64,000 nt of DNA, taken from positions 1-64,000 of the forward strand of contig JBBATZ010000011.1 in NCBI GenBank assembly GCA_040398425.1, in the 5' to 3' direction. The translations under genes and the position numbers were made by a program. Of this stretch, positions 28,459-37,206 are shown piece after piece. The first letter of the stretch is position 1. Each line of letters opens with the position of its first letter. The notes under the pieces are model-generated. The model was not told the DNA's origin and ran no database searches. It worked only from the letters and a program-made list of their open reading frames with translations. This DNA comes from UBA7672 sp040398425 (GTDB lineage: Bacteria > Pseudomonadota > Alphaproteobacteria > Caulobacterales > Hyphomonadaceae).

Positions 28459-29091
28459 ATGAAACTCCCTATCAAAGCGGCCTTGTGCGCGGTTGCGGCG
28501 CTGGCGATCGCCGGGCCGGCTTCGGCGCACTTCATCCTGGTGGCGCCGGACTCGTGGATCGAGTCGAACGTTCTCGGCGATCCGCAGAAGGCCGCGCCGT
28601 GCGGCACGTCGGATATCACCAAGGGCGTGCCCACGGGCAAGATCACCGCGATGAAGGGCGGCGAGATGCTGCACTTCAAGGTTCGGGAAACGATTTTCCA
28701 CCCGGGCTTCTACCGTATCGCACTGTCGGTTCTGGATCGCAGCGAGCTTCCGAAAGACCCGGAAGCGACAACCAAGTTGTCGGCGACCGGTGTCGTGCTC
28801 TCAGCGTCGGGCAAGATCGAATCCGACCCGAAGCCGCCGCTGCTGGTCGACGGCCTCTTCATGCATGACAAGCCCATTCCGAAACAGGCCGATGGTTCAC
28901 CCACGTTCCTGGAAACCGACGTGAAGCTGCCCAACATCAACTGTGACAAGTGCACGATTCAGATTCTTCAGTTCATGGAAAACCATGCCCTGAACAAGGA
29001 AGGCGAGTTCACCTACCACCACTGCGCCGACCTGAAGATCACCGCCAATCCGGCGCTGCCGATCGACAAGGGCTGGCCGGGTCAGAAGTAG
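28459..29091 (+). CDS. SCE4755-family polysaccharide monooxygenase-like protein
   Basis: A 210-residue secreted protein. The signal peptide (1-23) ends PASA, and predicted cleavage leaves His24 as the new N-terminus (HFILVAPDSW). That is the hallmark of copper LPMOs, whose histidine brace uses the N-terminal His and one inner His. Further histidines at 81 (FHPGFYRIA) and 187-188 (YHHCADL) and cysteines at 48, 162, 165 and 189 follow the pattern of proteins annotated as SCE4755-family LPMO-like. GDPQKAAPCG near the N-terminus and CDKCTIQILQFM are also family-like. Activity and substrate are unknown. Confidence 0.78.
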   Translation: MKLPIKAALCAVAALAIAGPASAHFILVAPDSWIESNVLGDPQKAAPCGTSDITKGVPTGKITAMKGGEMLHFKVRETIFHPGFYRIALSVLDRSELPKDPEATTKLSATGVVLSASGKIESDPKPPLLVDGLFMHDKPIPKQADGSPTFLETDVKLPNINCDKCTIQILQFMENHALNKEGEFTYHHCADLKITANPALPIDKGWPGQK

Positions 29092-29114
29092 GTTTCAGAG
29101 GTCTGCAAAACCCG

Positions 29115-29233
29115 CCCTCGTGGTTCGACGGTGCCGCCTTCGGCGGCTGCTCACCATGAGGGCGACGCGGGCGCCGGTTCCTAGCCTTCATGGTGAGCAG
29201 CGAGCGCAGCGAACGTCCGTCGAACCACGAGGG
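29115..29233. repeat. Dispersed palindromic repeat family A, copy 1
   Basis: A long hairpin-forming element between convergent genes. CCCTCGTGGTTCGACGG (29115-29131) is the exact complement of 29217-29233, and GCTGCTCACCATGA (29146-29159) is the exact complement of 29188-29201. A related element is at 40076-40200. It probably also terminates both flanking genes. Confidence 0.8.
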
Positions 29234-29241
29234 CGTGCTTA

Positions 29242-29925
29242 CTACAAGTCCAGCAGCGCGAGCACGTCGGCCAGTGATTGGCCGACGTGAACTGTTCGCG
29301 CGCGGGTTTCGTCGTCGGGCTGGATGAGATCGGGCACCATCACGGTCATCAGGCCGGCGGCGTGGGCCGAGGCGACACCCGTCGGCGAGTCTTCGATAGC
29401 CAGCACGTCGTGGGGATGAAAGCCGAGCATCGTTGAGGCTTTCAGGTAGGGCTCGGGATGCGGCTTGCCTTGCTCGACGTCTTCGCGCGTGACGACACCC
29501 TGGAAGCGGTGCGCCAGATCGTGCGCCGCGAAATGCTTGTTGACCCAGCCCGGCCCTGACGAGGTCGCGAGGGCGAAGGGGACGCGATCCCCCTCGAGCC
29601 GGTCGAACAGGGCGAGTGCGCCGGGTTTCAGCGGGGCGGACTTGTCGCCGAAGAACTCCCCCACCGTCGCGTAGAAGGATTCAAGCGGGAAGGTCTCGCC
29701 GAAATACTCCCGCATCTTCATTTCACTGTGCAGGCGGTGCCGACCGACCAGAGTCAGGAACTGATCGTGCGTGAAGGGTATGCCATGCCGGTCGGCGGCG
29801 GCCATATAGGCCTCCAGCACGAGCGCCTCGCTATCGATCAGCGTTCCGTCGAGGTCGAAAACGACCGCTTTTGGCGGCCGCGGCAGGCGGAGACCGGAAC
29901 GTGATGTCGGGGGAGCTGAACTCAT
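29242..29925 (-). CDS. HAD-superfamily phosphatase
   Basis: A 227-residue beta-phosphoglucomutase-like HAD hydrolase. The nucleophile motif is VVFDLDGTLIDSE, motif II is the ATSSGP region, and the C-terminal acidic motif is IEDSPTGVASAHAAG. The cap domain is helical (subclass I). These remove phosphate from sugar phosphates or similar metabolites; no substrate can be inferred. The start at 29925 is the last ATG before the conserved block; the frame extends 56 codons upstream without recognisable content. Confidence 0.85.
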   Translation of the reverse strand: MSSAPPTSRSGLRLPRPPKAVVFDLDGTLIDSEALVLEAYMAAADRHGIPFTHDQFLTLVGRHRLHSEMKMREYFGETFPLESFYATVGEFFGDKSAPLKPGALALFDRLEGDRVPFALATSSGPGWVNKHFAAHDLAHRFQGVVTREDVEQGKPHPEPYLKASTMLGFHPHDVLAIEDSPTGVASAHAAGLMTVMVPDLIQPDDETRARTVHVGQSLADVLALLDL

Positions 29926-30010
29926 GGGCGGGAGGTGGCGGTTCCGGCTGGCCCGGTCAAGCGGATAAGGGTAGGGAACGCACCAAGACAGATATACGGG
30001 AGCTACGCGT

Positions 30011-31522
30011 ATGCGGCGCATTGAAGGTTTCATCGGCGGCAAATCGGTCATGGCGACGTCGGGCCGCGAGGGCGACGTCTTCAACCCCAACACCGGCGAA
30101 GTTCAGGCCAAGGTCGGCCTTGCGACGGCCGAGGACGTCGATGTGGCCGTGCAGGCGGCGGCGAAAGCCCTGCCGGGCTGGTCGTCCACGAACCCGCAGC
30201 GCCGGGCGCGCGTGATGTTCGAATTCAAGCGCCTTGTCGAAGCCAACATGCAGCAACTCGCCGAACTGCTGTCGAGCGAGCACGGAAAGGTGGTTGCCGA
30301 CTCGAAAGGCGATATCCAGCGCGGTCTCGAAGTGATCGAATTTGCGTGCGGCATTCCGCATGCGCTGAAGGGCGAGTACACCGAAGGCGCTGGCCCCGGC
30401 ATCGATGTCTATTCGATGCGCCAGCCGCTGGGTGTGGTGGCCGGCATCACGCCGTTCAACTTCCCGGGCATGATCCCGATGTGGATGTTCGGCGTCGCGA
30501 TCGCGGTGGGCAACACGTTTGTGCTGAAACCTTCCGAGCGTGACCCGAGCGTGCCGGTTCGCCTTGGCGAGCTGTTCCTTGAAGCGGGCGCGGCTGCCGG
30601 GCTCGATGTGACGGGCGTGCTCAACGTCGTGCATGGCGACAAGGTGGCGGTGGACGCCATCCTGCATCATCCTGAGGTGAAGGCGGTGAGCTTCGTCGGC
30701 TCGTCGGACATCGCGCATTACATTTATCAGGTCGGCGCCGCGAACGGCAAACGCGTGCAGGCGATGGGCGGGGCCAAGAACCACGGCATCGTGCTGCCGG
30801 ATGCGGACATGGACCAGGTCGTGAAGGATCTGGCGGGCGCGGCGTTCGGCTCGGCGGGCGAGCGCTGCATGGCGCTGCCGGTGGTGGTGCCGGTCGGCAA
30901 GAAGACGGCCGACGAGCTGCGCGAGCGCATGATTGCCGAGATCGAGACGATGAAGGTCGGCATCTCGTCCGATCCGGCGGCGCAGTACGGCCCCGTGGTC
31001 AACAAGGCGCATCGCGACAAGATCGCGGGTTATATCCAGACCGGCGTCGATGAAGGCGCCGAGCTGGTTGTCGATGGTCGCGGCTTCAAGCTGCAGGGCT
31101 ATGAGAACGGCTTCTTCATCGGGCCGTCGCTGTTCGACAATGTGAAGCCGGGCATGAAGACCTACCACGAGGAAATCTTCGGGCCTGTTCTGCAGATCGT
31201 GCGCGCCAATACGTTCGAGGAAGCGGTCGACCTGCCGAGCAAGCACCAGTACGGCAATGGGGTTGCGATCTTCACGCGCAACGGCCGTGCGGCCCGCGAG
31301 TTTGCGAGCAAAGTGAATGTCGGCATGGTCGGCATCAACGTGCCGATCCCCGTGCCGGTGGCCTATCACACCTTCGGCGGCTGGAAGCGCTCGGCGTTCG
31401 GCGACACGAACCAGCACGGCATGGAAGGCCTGAAGTTCTGGACGAAGGTGAAGACCGTCACCGCCCGCTGGCCGGAAGGCGATGTGGGCGACTCGAGCTT
31501 TGTCATTCCGACGATGCGGTAG
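30011..31522 (+). CDS. mmsA: Methylmalonate-semialdehyde dehydrogenase (CoA-acylating)
   Basis: A 503-residue aldehyde dehydrogenase of valine degradation, converting methylmalonate semialdehyde with CoA and NAD to propionyl-CoA. Diagnostic residues: TPFNFPGMIPMWMF, SFVGSSDIAHYIY, MGGAKNHGIVLPDAD and the nucleophile region GSAGERCMAL. mmsB, the preceding pathway step, lies 1.9 kb downstream on the same strand with unrelated genes between, so the pathway is present but not a tight operon. Confidence 0.95.
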   Translation: MRRIEGFIGGKSVMATSGREGDVFNPNTGEVQAKVGLATAEDVDVAVQAAAKALPGWSSTNPQRRARVMFEFKRLVEANMQQLAELLSSEHGKVVADSKGDIQRGLEVIEFACGIPHALKGEYTEGAGPGIDVYSMRQPLGVVAGITPFNFPGMIPMWMFGVAIAVGNTFVLKPSERDPSVPVRLGELFLEAGAAAGLDVTGVLNVVHGDKVAVDAILHHPEVKAVSFVGSSDIAHYIYQVGAANGKRVQAMGGAKNHGIVLPDADMDQVVKDLAGAAFGSAGERCMALPVVVPVGKKTADELRERMIAEIETMKVGISSDPAAQYGPVVNKAHRDKIAGYIQTGVDEGAELVVDGRGFKLQGYENGFFIGPSLFDNVKPGMKTYHEEIFGPVLQIVRANTFEEAVDLPSKHQYGNGVAIFTRNGRAAREFASKVNVGMVGINVPIPVPVAYHTFGGWKRSAFGDTNQHGMEGLKFWTKVKTVTARWPEGDVGDSSFVIPTMR

Positions 31523-31531
31523 CGAAGGCCG

Positions 31532-31861
31532 TCACCGCGTTACACCTCGATCGAGTAGGCGAATGAGACGCGCGTGTGCATCAGGCGTGATCTCGACCGC
31601 CGTGCCAACACAGCGGTCAAGTCGCTGTCGTAAGTTTACTGCCGGAATGCGCGGCACCTTAGCCGGTAGACCTGAATCGATAGCCTCAAGCTCCGTCAAT
31701 CTGTCGCCGCGCAGCATTGGCAAGCTCGCAATATTGTAAGTGCGCCCGTCGTGCAGGCTGAGGCGGTAGTGCAAGGTCCACTGCTTGCTGCGCCCGCCGG
31801 ACTGGTAGCAATCCGTATCCACACTGACGACTTCCGACAGCGGCGTGGCGCGTCGCCTCAC
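31532..31861 (-). CDS. Hypothetical protein coupled to a membrane protein
   Basis: A 109-residue soluble protein starting from GTG at 31861, which overlaps the TGA of the upstream membrane gene as GTGA. The content (LSEVVSVDTDCYQSGGRSKQ, LHYRLSLHDGRTYNI) looks like a small beta-domain. It could be the cytoplasmic half of one ancestral membrane protein whose frame was broken here, or a translationally coupled partner. No domain recognised. Confidence 0.5.
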   Translation of the reverse strand: MRRRATPLSEVVSVDTDCYQSGGRSKQWTLHYRLSLHDGRTYNIASLPMLRGDRLTELEAIDSGLPAKVPRIPAVNLRQRLDRCVGTAVEITPDAHARLIRLLDRGVTR

Positions 31862-32412
31862 CCCAGAATTTCTGGTCGGTTATGCCGCGGGGCACGACTA
31901 CGAAGAATGCGCAGATCGCGCTTGCGGAAGCGCAAGAGGAAGTCGTCCGCAGCCGTTGATTGCAAGCGAATACTGGCGACGGTTGCCTTGCAGTAGAAGC
32001 CAGGCAGGAAGATCGGTGACCACAAATGCGTCGCCGCCGCATGCCTGCTATCATAGGGATCTTCAGCAAGCAGGTATCCCGCGCAATCAACGATACCCAG
32101 ACATACGAACAACAACACCGGCCCAAAGATAACTTGGTAGCCGAGAAAGATCGCGCCGACGTCGCGCGCGGCCTGTTCGGCCTGCTGGGCGGCGATCCCG
32201 TTCAGCAGCCAGTAGGCGAAACCGAGACCCAGCCAGAAGGGAATGGTTATGAGCAGGCCCTTTAGCGTCTGCCCGAGCGACGTCCCTTGCCGCTTCGGCG
32301 CGAACCTTCCGCGCAAGGCCCATTGCTCGGTTTCGATCGCGTATTCTGGCGGCACACCGCGACTGAACATGATTTCAGCGGGCCGCTCCTCAAGGGGCGG
32401 CCCCTTGCCCAT
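31858..32412 (-). CDS. Small membrane protein of unknown function
   Basis: A 184-residue protein with two clear membrane helices (LLITIPFWLGLGFAYWLL and IFGPVLLFVCLGIVDCAGYLL), an acidic N-terminus and a basic Arg-rich C-terminal tail. The start at 32412 is chosen because upstream in-frame residues look non-coding. It overlaps the following gene by 4 bases. It is divergent from the DUF2306 protein. Function unknown. Confidence 0.55.
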   Translation of the reverse strand: MGKGPPLEERPAEIMFSRGVPPEYAIETEQWALRGRFAPKRQGTSLGQTLKGLLITIPFWLGLGFAYWLLNGIAAQQAEQAARDVGAIFLGYQVIFGPVLLFVCLGIVDCAGYLLAEDPYDSRHAAATHLWSPIFLPGFYCKATVASIRLQSTAADDFLLRFRKRDLRILRSRAPRHNRPEILG

Positions 32413-32530
32413 ATCGTGCCCCCTCGAGCTGCAGGGGAAATGTAGCGACGCGCCCCCGTCGCACAAGATCGCAGGGTGGATTTGACGCGCGCGGTAGACT
32501 GGCGCCAAAGTTCTCCAACGAGGGCAAAAC

Positions 32531-33373
32531 ATGACCGCACTTGCACAATCTATGTTGCCTCCCGCCTGGACGAGCGCTGTCCTGCGCGTTGCCTCGGTCG
32601 CGCTGGTTGCGGCGATCTGGATCAGCTCGGCGATCTTTGGGGTCTACATTCTCGCCTTCTATGGCGGCGCCATTCCGGCGGGCACCTTGGCGGACTGGAA
32701 CGAGACGCTGCCGCGTCTGTATGAGGCCGAGACGCCGGGCGCTTCGGCGGGCATTGGGCTGCACTTCTTTGCGGGCGCCGTGCTGTTGTTGTTCGGGCCG
32801 ATCCAGCTGATCTCGCAGGTGCGGACCACGGCCCCGGCGGTGCATCGCTGGATCGGACGCATCTATGCGCTGGCGGCGTTTCTCGCAGGCGTCGGCGGGC
32901 TCACCTTCATCGCAATCAAGGGCACGGTCGGCGGCATGCCAATGACCGTCGGGTTCGCCATGTATGGCGGGCTGATGGTGATCGCTGCGGTGCAGACCGT
33001 GCGGCATGCGATGGCGCGCAATGTTTATGTGCACCGCGCGTGGGCGGTTCGGTTGTTCGCGCTGGCGATCGGGTCGTGGCTCTATCGCATGTGCTATGGC
33101 TTCTGGTTCCTGTTCGCGGGTCGCGATAATCCGGGACACACCAACGAATTCAGCGGTTGGTTCGACTATGTTATGGACTTCGCGTTCTTCATTCCGCCGC
33201 TGATCGTGGCGGAGATGTTCGTGCGGACGCAGCGCGGGCAGGCGACCACGTTGGGGCGCGTGGCGACGACGACGGCGATGGCGGGCGGTGCAGCATTCGT
33301 CGCGCTCGCAACGTTTTTCTTCACGCTGTATGGCTGGGGCCCGGCAATCGCGATGCGGTTTGGGGCGGCTTGA
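32531..33373 (+). CDS. DUF2306 membrane protein
   Basis: A 280-residue polytopic membrane protein with about seven helices. Histidines lie at helix ends (GLHFFAGAVLLLFGPIQLI, VHRWIGRIYALAAF, VYVHRAWAVRLFALAIGSW), the pattern of DUF2306, whose conserved histidines suggest heme or metal binding in the membrane. The function of the family is not established. AGGGCAAAAC lies before the ATG. It precedes mmsB by 52 bases and may be co-transcribed. Confidence 0.8.
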   Translation: MTALAQSMLPPAWTSAVLRVASVALVAAIWISSAIFGVYILAFYGGAIPAGTLADWNETLPRLYEAETPGASAGIGLHFFAGAVLLLFGPIQLISQVRTTAPAVHRWIGRIYALAAFLAGVGGLTFIAIKGTVGGMPMTVGFAMYGGLMVIAAVQTVRHAMARNVYVHRAWAVRLFALAIGSWLYRMCYGFWFLFAGRDNPGHTNEFSGWFDYVMDFAFFIPPLIVAEMFVRTQRGQATTLGRVATTTAMAGGAAFVALATFFFTLYGWGPAIAMRFGAA

Positions 33374-33425
33374 TCGAAGCGCCATAGCGGGGCTAGGTCG
33401 GGGAAAGATCACGGAGGATCGACCC

Positions 33426-34325
33426 ATGACCCGCATCGCATTCATCGGCCTTGGCAATATGGGCGGCGGCATGGCTGCGCGGCAGGCGGTTGCCGGGCGT
33501 GAGGTTCAGGCGTTTGACCTTTCGCAGGCGGCGATCGCCAAGGTGGTGGACGCAGGGGCGAAGGGCGCGGCGTCGGTTACTGAAGCAGTTAAAGACGCGG
33601 ACGTTGTCATCACGATGTTGCCGGCCGGTCCGCATGTGCGGAAGGTTTATGCCGACGACATCCTGCCGAACGCGCCGAAGTCGGGGCTGCTGATCGACTG
33701 CTCTACCATCGATGTGGACTCGGCGCGCGCGGTGGCGATGCAGGCCAGCAGCGCCGGGTTCCGGTTTGCGGACGCGCCGGTGTCTGGCGGCACGGCGGCG
33801 GCGGATGCGGGCACGCTGGCCTTCATGGTCGGGTGCGATGAGGCCGCGTTCGCTGATGTGGAAGAGGCGTTGAAGCCGATGGCGCGGGTGGTGATCCGCG
33901 CTGGCGATCATGGCGCTGGGCAGGCGGCGAAGATCTGCAACAACATGCTGCTTGGCATTTCAATGCTCGGAACCTGCGAGGCGTTCGCGCTGGCCGAAAA
34001 GTTGGGCCTGGCGCCCGATCGTTTCTTCGAGATCGCCTCCAAATCGTCGGGCCAGTGCTGGTCGTTGAGCACTTATGCGCCGTGGCCGGGTGTGGGCCCG
34101 CAGACCGCATCCGATCGCAACTATGAAGGCGGGTTCGCCGCGAGCATGATGCTGAAGGATCTCAAGCTGGCGCAGGAGGCTGCGGCGCGGGCGGGGGCGA
34201 CGACGCCGATGGGTAACGGTGCGGAGGCGCTTTACGCGCTGTTCGACCGGCTCGGCTTTGGCGGCAAGGATTTCTCCGGGGTTTTGCAGATGCTGCGCGG
34301 CGATCTCGCTCGCCTGTCGGGGTGA
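33426..34325 (+). CDS. mmsB: 3-hydroxyisobutyrate dehydrogenase
   Basis: A 299-residue beta-hydroxyacid dehydrogenase of valine degradation, oxidising 3-hydroxyisobutyrate with NAD to methylmalonate semialdehyde, the substrate of mmsA. It has the Rossmann start IAFIGLGNMGGGMA, the substrate motif FADAPVSGGTAAADAG and the catalytic Lys in GAGQAAKICNNMLLG. GGAGG is well placed before the ATG at 33426. Confidence 0.94.
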   Translation: MTRIAFIGLGNMGGGMAARQAVAGREVQAFDLSQAAIAKVVDAGAKGAASVTEAVKDADVVITMLPAGPHVRKVYADDILPNAPKSGLLIDCSTIDVDSARAVAMQASSAGFRFADAPVSGGTAAADAGTLAFMVGCDEAAFADVEEALKPMARVVIRAGDHGAGQAAKICNNMLLGISMLGTCEAFALAEKLGLAPDRFFEIASKSSGQCWSLSTYAPWPGVGPQTASDRNYEGGFAASMMLKDLKLAQEAAARAGATTPMGNGAEALYALFDRLGFGGKDFSGVLQMLRGDLARLSG

Positions 34326-34445
34326 GTGCAATTGTAATTGTCCTGTCGGTTAATGTCCGCCTTCTCCGCGTTAACCTTGTGGGAATGTGCTTCTGGCAAC
34401 AGTGATCTGCCGACGATCAGGTCGGCAGACATTGGGCGTTGAGAG

Positions 34446-35822
34446 ATGAGTTCTCAGGACGAGATTTCCGACAGGTTGGGCTTTTTGCAGCTCGACAAGG
34501 GGGCGACGGACGCCCTGCGAGAGATAGCGCCGCTGGTGCGAGATGCTCTGCCAGGCGTTCTCACCGAATTCTACACTCACATCAGCAGCTGGCCGCAGGT
34601 CTCGCGACTTTTCAGTGGTGAGCCCATGAGGAACATGGCGAAGAACAAGCAGATCGAGCACTGGACGATTATTCTGCGTGCCGAATTCAGCCGCGAATAC
34701 ATCGATTCTGTTCGCCGCATTGGTCAGGTCCATGCACGCATTGGCCTAGAACCACGCTGGTACATCGCCGGCTACAGCTTTATCACCACGCGCGTTTCAA
34801 CGCTGATCGCCACGCACTGCCATGCCAAGGTGTTCGGCAAGGACAAGCCGAACAGCAAGACCAATGCCGAATTCTCGGCAATGGTGAACCGCTACACTGG
34901 CGCGTTCCTGCGCGCCGCCATGCTCGACATGGACTTCGCAATCTCGATCTATCTCGAAGAAGGCGAGCTGGCGAAGCAGAAAGCGGTTCAGGAAATCGCC
35001 GCCAAGTTTGAGTCGTCGATCGGAGGGATCGTGACCAGTGTCGCTTCCGCCGCCACGGAGCTCGAGCACACGGCTAAGTCGATGTCCTCCATCGCCGAAG
35101 CTACCACCAGCAAGGCGATTGTCGTTTCAGCGGCGGCCGAGCAAGCCACGACCAGCGTTGCGACGGTGTCCAACTCAACCGAAGAACTGAACCGCGCCGT
35201 GCAGGAAATTTCGCGTCAGGTAAGTCAGGCGTCCCGGATCACGGCTTCCGCTGTCGTGAAAGCGCGGAGCACAAACGAAACGATGACCCAGCTTTCAGCT
35301 GCGGCTGAAAAGATTGGCGAAGTAGTCTCACTGATTTCCGATATCGCAGGGCAGACCAATCTCCTTGCCTTGAACGCCACAATCGAAAGTGCGCGTGCGG
35401 GGGAAGCCGGTCGTGGTTTTGCCGTTGTTGCGGCGGAGGTGAAGGCCCTCGCCGGACAGACTGCAAAGGCCACCGGGGACATCTCGGCTCAGATCGCCGC
35501 CATGCAGTTGATCAGCCGGCAATCGGTTACCGCCATCACTGAGATCCAGGCGACGATCAACGAGATCGACAGCGTATCTTCCGCCATCAGCGCCGCGGTA
35601 GAAGAGCAGTCGGCGACGACCCGCGAAATCTCCCGAAGCACCGGAGAGGCCGCAACCGGAACCCGGGACGTTACCCGCAACATCGTGGACGTTCAGCGCG
35701 ATGCGACCGAAACAGGCGAGGCTGCCAATCAGGTGGTCGATGCTTCCAGCGAGCTGGGTCGCCAAGCCGAGCATCTGCGCAAGCAGGTGGACAGCTTCCT
35801 CGCCACACTTCGCGCAGCCTGA
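34446..35822 (+). CDS. Globin-coupled methyl-accepting sensor
   Basis: A 458-residue soluble chemosensor: an N-terminal protoglobin-like heme domain (about 1-160) and a C-terminal MCP signalling domain (about 190-458). The proximal heme His is His96 in GQVHARIGLEPRWYIAGY, the globin-coupled-sensor signature. The MCP hairpin tip is near residue 300 (SDIAGQTNLLALNATIESAR). No membrane segments exist, so it should sense cytoplasmic oxygen or another gas, as HemAT does. No che genes are nearby. A terminator follows. Confidence 0.93.
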   Translation: MSSQDEISDRLGFLQLDKGATDALREIAPLVRDALPGVLTEFYTHISSWPQVSRLFSGEPMRNMAKNKQIEHWTIILRAEFSREYIDSVRRIGQVHARIGLEPRWYIAGYSFITTRVSTLIATHCHAKVFGKDKPNSKTNAEFSAMVNRYTGAFLRAAMLDMDFAISIYLEEGELAKQKAVQEIAAKFESSIGGIVTSVASAATELEHTAKSMSSIAEATTSKAIVVSAAAEQATTSVATVSNSTEELNRAVQEISRQVSQASRITASAVVKARSTNETMTQLSAAAEKIGEVVSLISDIAGQTNLLALNATIESARAGEAGRGFAVVAAEVKALAGQTAKATGDISAQIAAMQLISRQSVTAITEIQATINEIDSVSSAISAAVEEQSATTREISRSTGEAATGTRDVTRNIVDVQRDATETGEAANQVVDASSELGRQAEHLRKQVDSFLATLRAA

Positions 35823-35855
35823 CGCTCACCAACACCGACTGACCCAACCAGATGG

Positions 35856-35895
35856 AGGGGCTCCGCGCGACGCGCCGGGCCCCTTCTGCTTTTTT
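35856..35895 (+). terminator. Rho-independent terminator after the gas sensor
   Basis: AGGGGC (35856-35861) pairs with GCCCCT (35879-35884), with further CG-rich pairing inside, and is followed by TCTGCTTTTTT. It lies 34 bases after the sensor stop. Confidence 0.75.
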
Positions 35896-36102
35896 GTCAG
35901 CAAGCTGACCCGTTTTCCGGTCTGCCCGCGCTTACTGATGCAGAGGGGGCGAGTTCGCAGACGACAGCCCGGCGCCGTGGGGGAGCCAGGTTCACGTGCG
36001 AGTTCAGCCTCTCGCCATAAACGGGTGTGATTTCAATCGACTGGAGCGCGTCAGGCGCTCAGTCGCCAGAGCCACCCCCGGGCCAAGAGCTGGGAGTTCT
36101 GA

Positions 36103-36957
36103 ATGCAACAGGAAACTCCGCCGCTGGACGGGGCCCCGCCGCCCGCCGAGGTCGTACCGCCAAGGTGGCTGACCTACGTCATGTGGGCCGCAGTGGCCTT
36201 CGCCGCTCTCTGGCTTGTCTCGGTGGTGTTCATCCAGATGCGGCGTCGGGCAACCAACCAGATCGATGGCACGATGACGGCGCATGCGAATGCTGCGGTC
36301 ATGGCGTTTGGCGTCTGCGACGAAGATCTGTGGCCTTATCGCGAAGAGATCGCGCGGCAAGCGCCGTCGCAGACAGCCTACAGGGATGCAACGAATTTCG
36401 AAGCGGTGCAGTATGCGCGGCTGGGATCGACGGACGAGGTGAAAGCGACGGTGAGCGGCGGCCTGCCCGTGATGTTCGCGGCCGACATCGGCATGGGCTA
36501 TTTCGATGTCGCCGCGCGCACAGGGCGGATGCCGGCGATGGGGACGATCGAAGGCGGCAAGCCCTGCGCGCATGCGACGTTGCTCGTTGGGTATGACGAG
36601 GATGAGAGAAGCTGGCTCGTGCGCAACAGCTGGGGCGAGCAATTTGGTGAGCAGGGGTATCTGCGGATTCCCTATGACCTGTTCAATCGCCATGTCTGGA
36701 ATGACGACCTGTGGGTGATCGGAAAGCTTGAGGACAAGCAGGGGCTTGTGAGGCTGGAAGGCTCGGTCCAAGAGGCGCAAACGTATGTCGAGAAGCATGG
36801 CGCGGACGACATGCGCGCGGCGCTGGCCAAGCTGGGCAAGGACATCGGCGCGGACCTGCAAAAACGCGTCGACGACTCAAAAATGTCGATTCGTGAACGT
36901 CTGCGGAAACAGGAAGACGAGTTGGCGGCGAAGCGGAAAAAGCCCGGAGAGGCCTGA
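36103..36957 (+). CDS. Membrane-anchored papain-like protein lacking the catalytic cysteine region
   Basis: A 284-residue protein: a Pro-rich cytosolic start, one membrane helix (about 23-45), then the second half of a C1 (papain-fold) peptidase and a charged helical tail (about 220-284). The His and Asn catalytic positions are plain: GGKPCAHATLLVGYDEDE (His157) and WLVRNSWGEQFGEQGYLRI (Asn175). The normal N-terminal half with the nucleophile motif (of the type QGxxGSCVGFA) is absent; the fold begins at VCDEDLWPY, which in active homologues comes after it. It is probably a pseudoprotease or substrate-binding relic. Confidence 0.7.
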   Translation: MQQETPPLDGAPPPAEVVPPRWLTYVMWAAVAFAALWLVSVVFIQMRRRATNQIDGTMTAHANAAVMAFGVCDEDLWPYREEIARQAPSQTAYRDATNFEAVQYARLGSTDEVKATVSGGLPVMFAADIGMGYFDVAARTGRMPAMGTIEGGKPCAHATLLVGYDEDERSWLVRNSWGEQFGEQGYLRIPYDLFNRHVWNDDLWVIGKLEDKQGLVRLEGSVQEAQTYVEKHGADDMRAALAKLGKDIGADLQKRVDDSKMSIRERLRKQEDELAAKRKKPGEA

Positions 36958-37145
36958 AAAGACTCGCAGTTATTTGCTAGAAGCGCGTGTCACAATGGTT
37001 TCTGGAAAGGCCGCTTTCGTTAACCTGTCGTTCACCGGTCTCGTGTGTATTAGCACATGAACGACGGGCGCTGCTTCTCCTGCCACCCCCGTCGTAACAG
37101 GTGAGTGCAGCGACGATCCCCCTCCCGCTCCGCTTGCCCCGCAAA

Positions 37146-37176
37146 GGCCGCGTCTGATTCCCCCTCAGACGCGGCC
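37146..37176 (-). terminator. Hairpin downstream of pgsA-like gene
   Basis: GGCCGCGTCTGA (37146-37157) and TCAGACGCGGCC (37165-37176) pair over 12 bp around a 7-base loop. On the minus strand only TTTGC follows, so it is a strong hairpin with a weak T-run. Confidence 0.6.
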
Positions 37177-37206
37177 GTCGCGTTTCTGGGGGTCAGCTTT
37201 TCGCAC

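Noticed and set aside
29957..31417. A 486-codon frame antisense to mmsA
   Set aside because: Antisense shadow of a conserved dehydrogenase; Arg/His-rich, no recognisable fold.
34350..34375. Two TTAA blocks before the gas sensor as a CtrA site
   Set aside because: The spacing is 17 bases rather than the 7 required between CtrA half-sites.
36994..37059. A 21-codon frame (MVSGKAAFVNLSFTG...) between the papain-like gene and pgsA
   Set aside because: No Shine-Dalgarno or coupling; too short to support.
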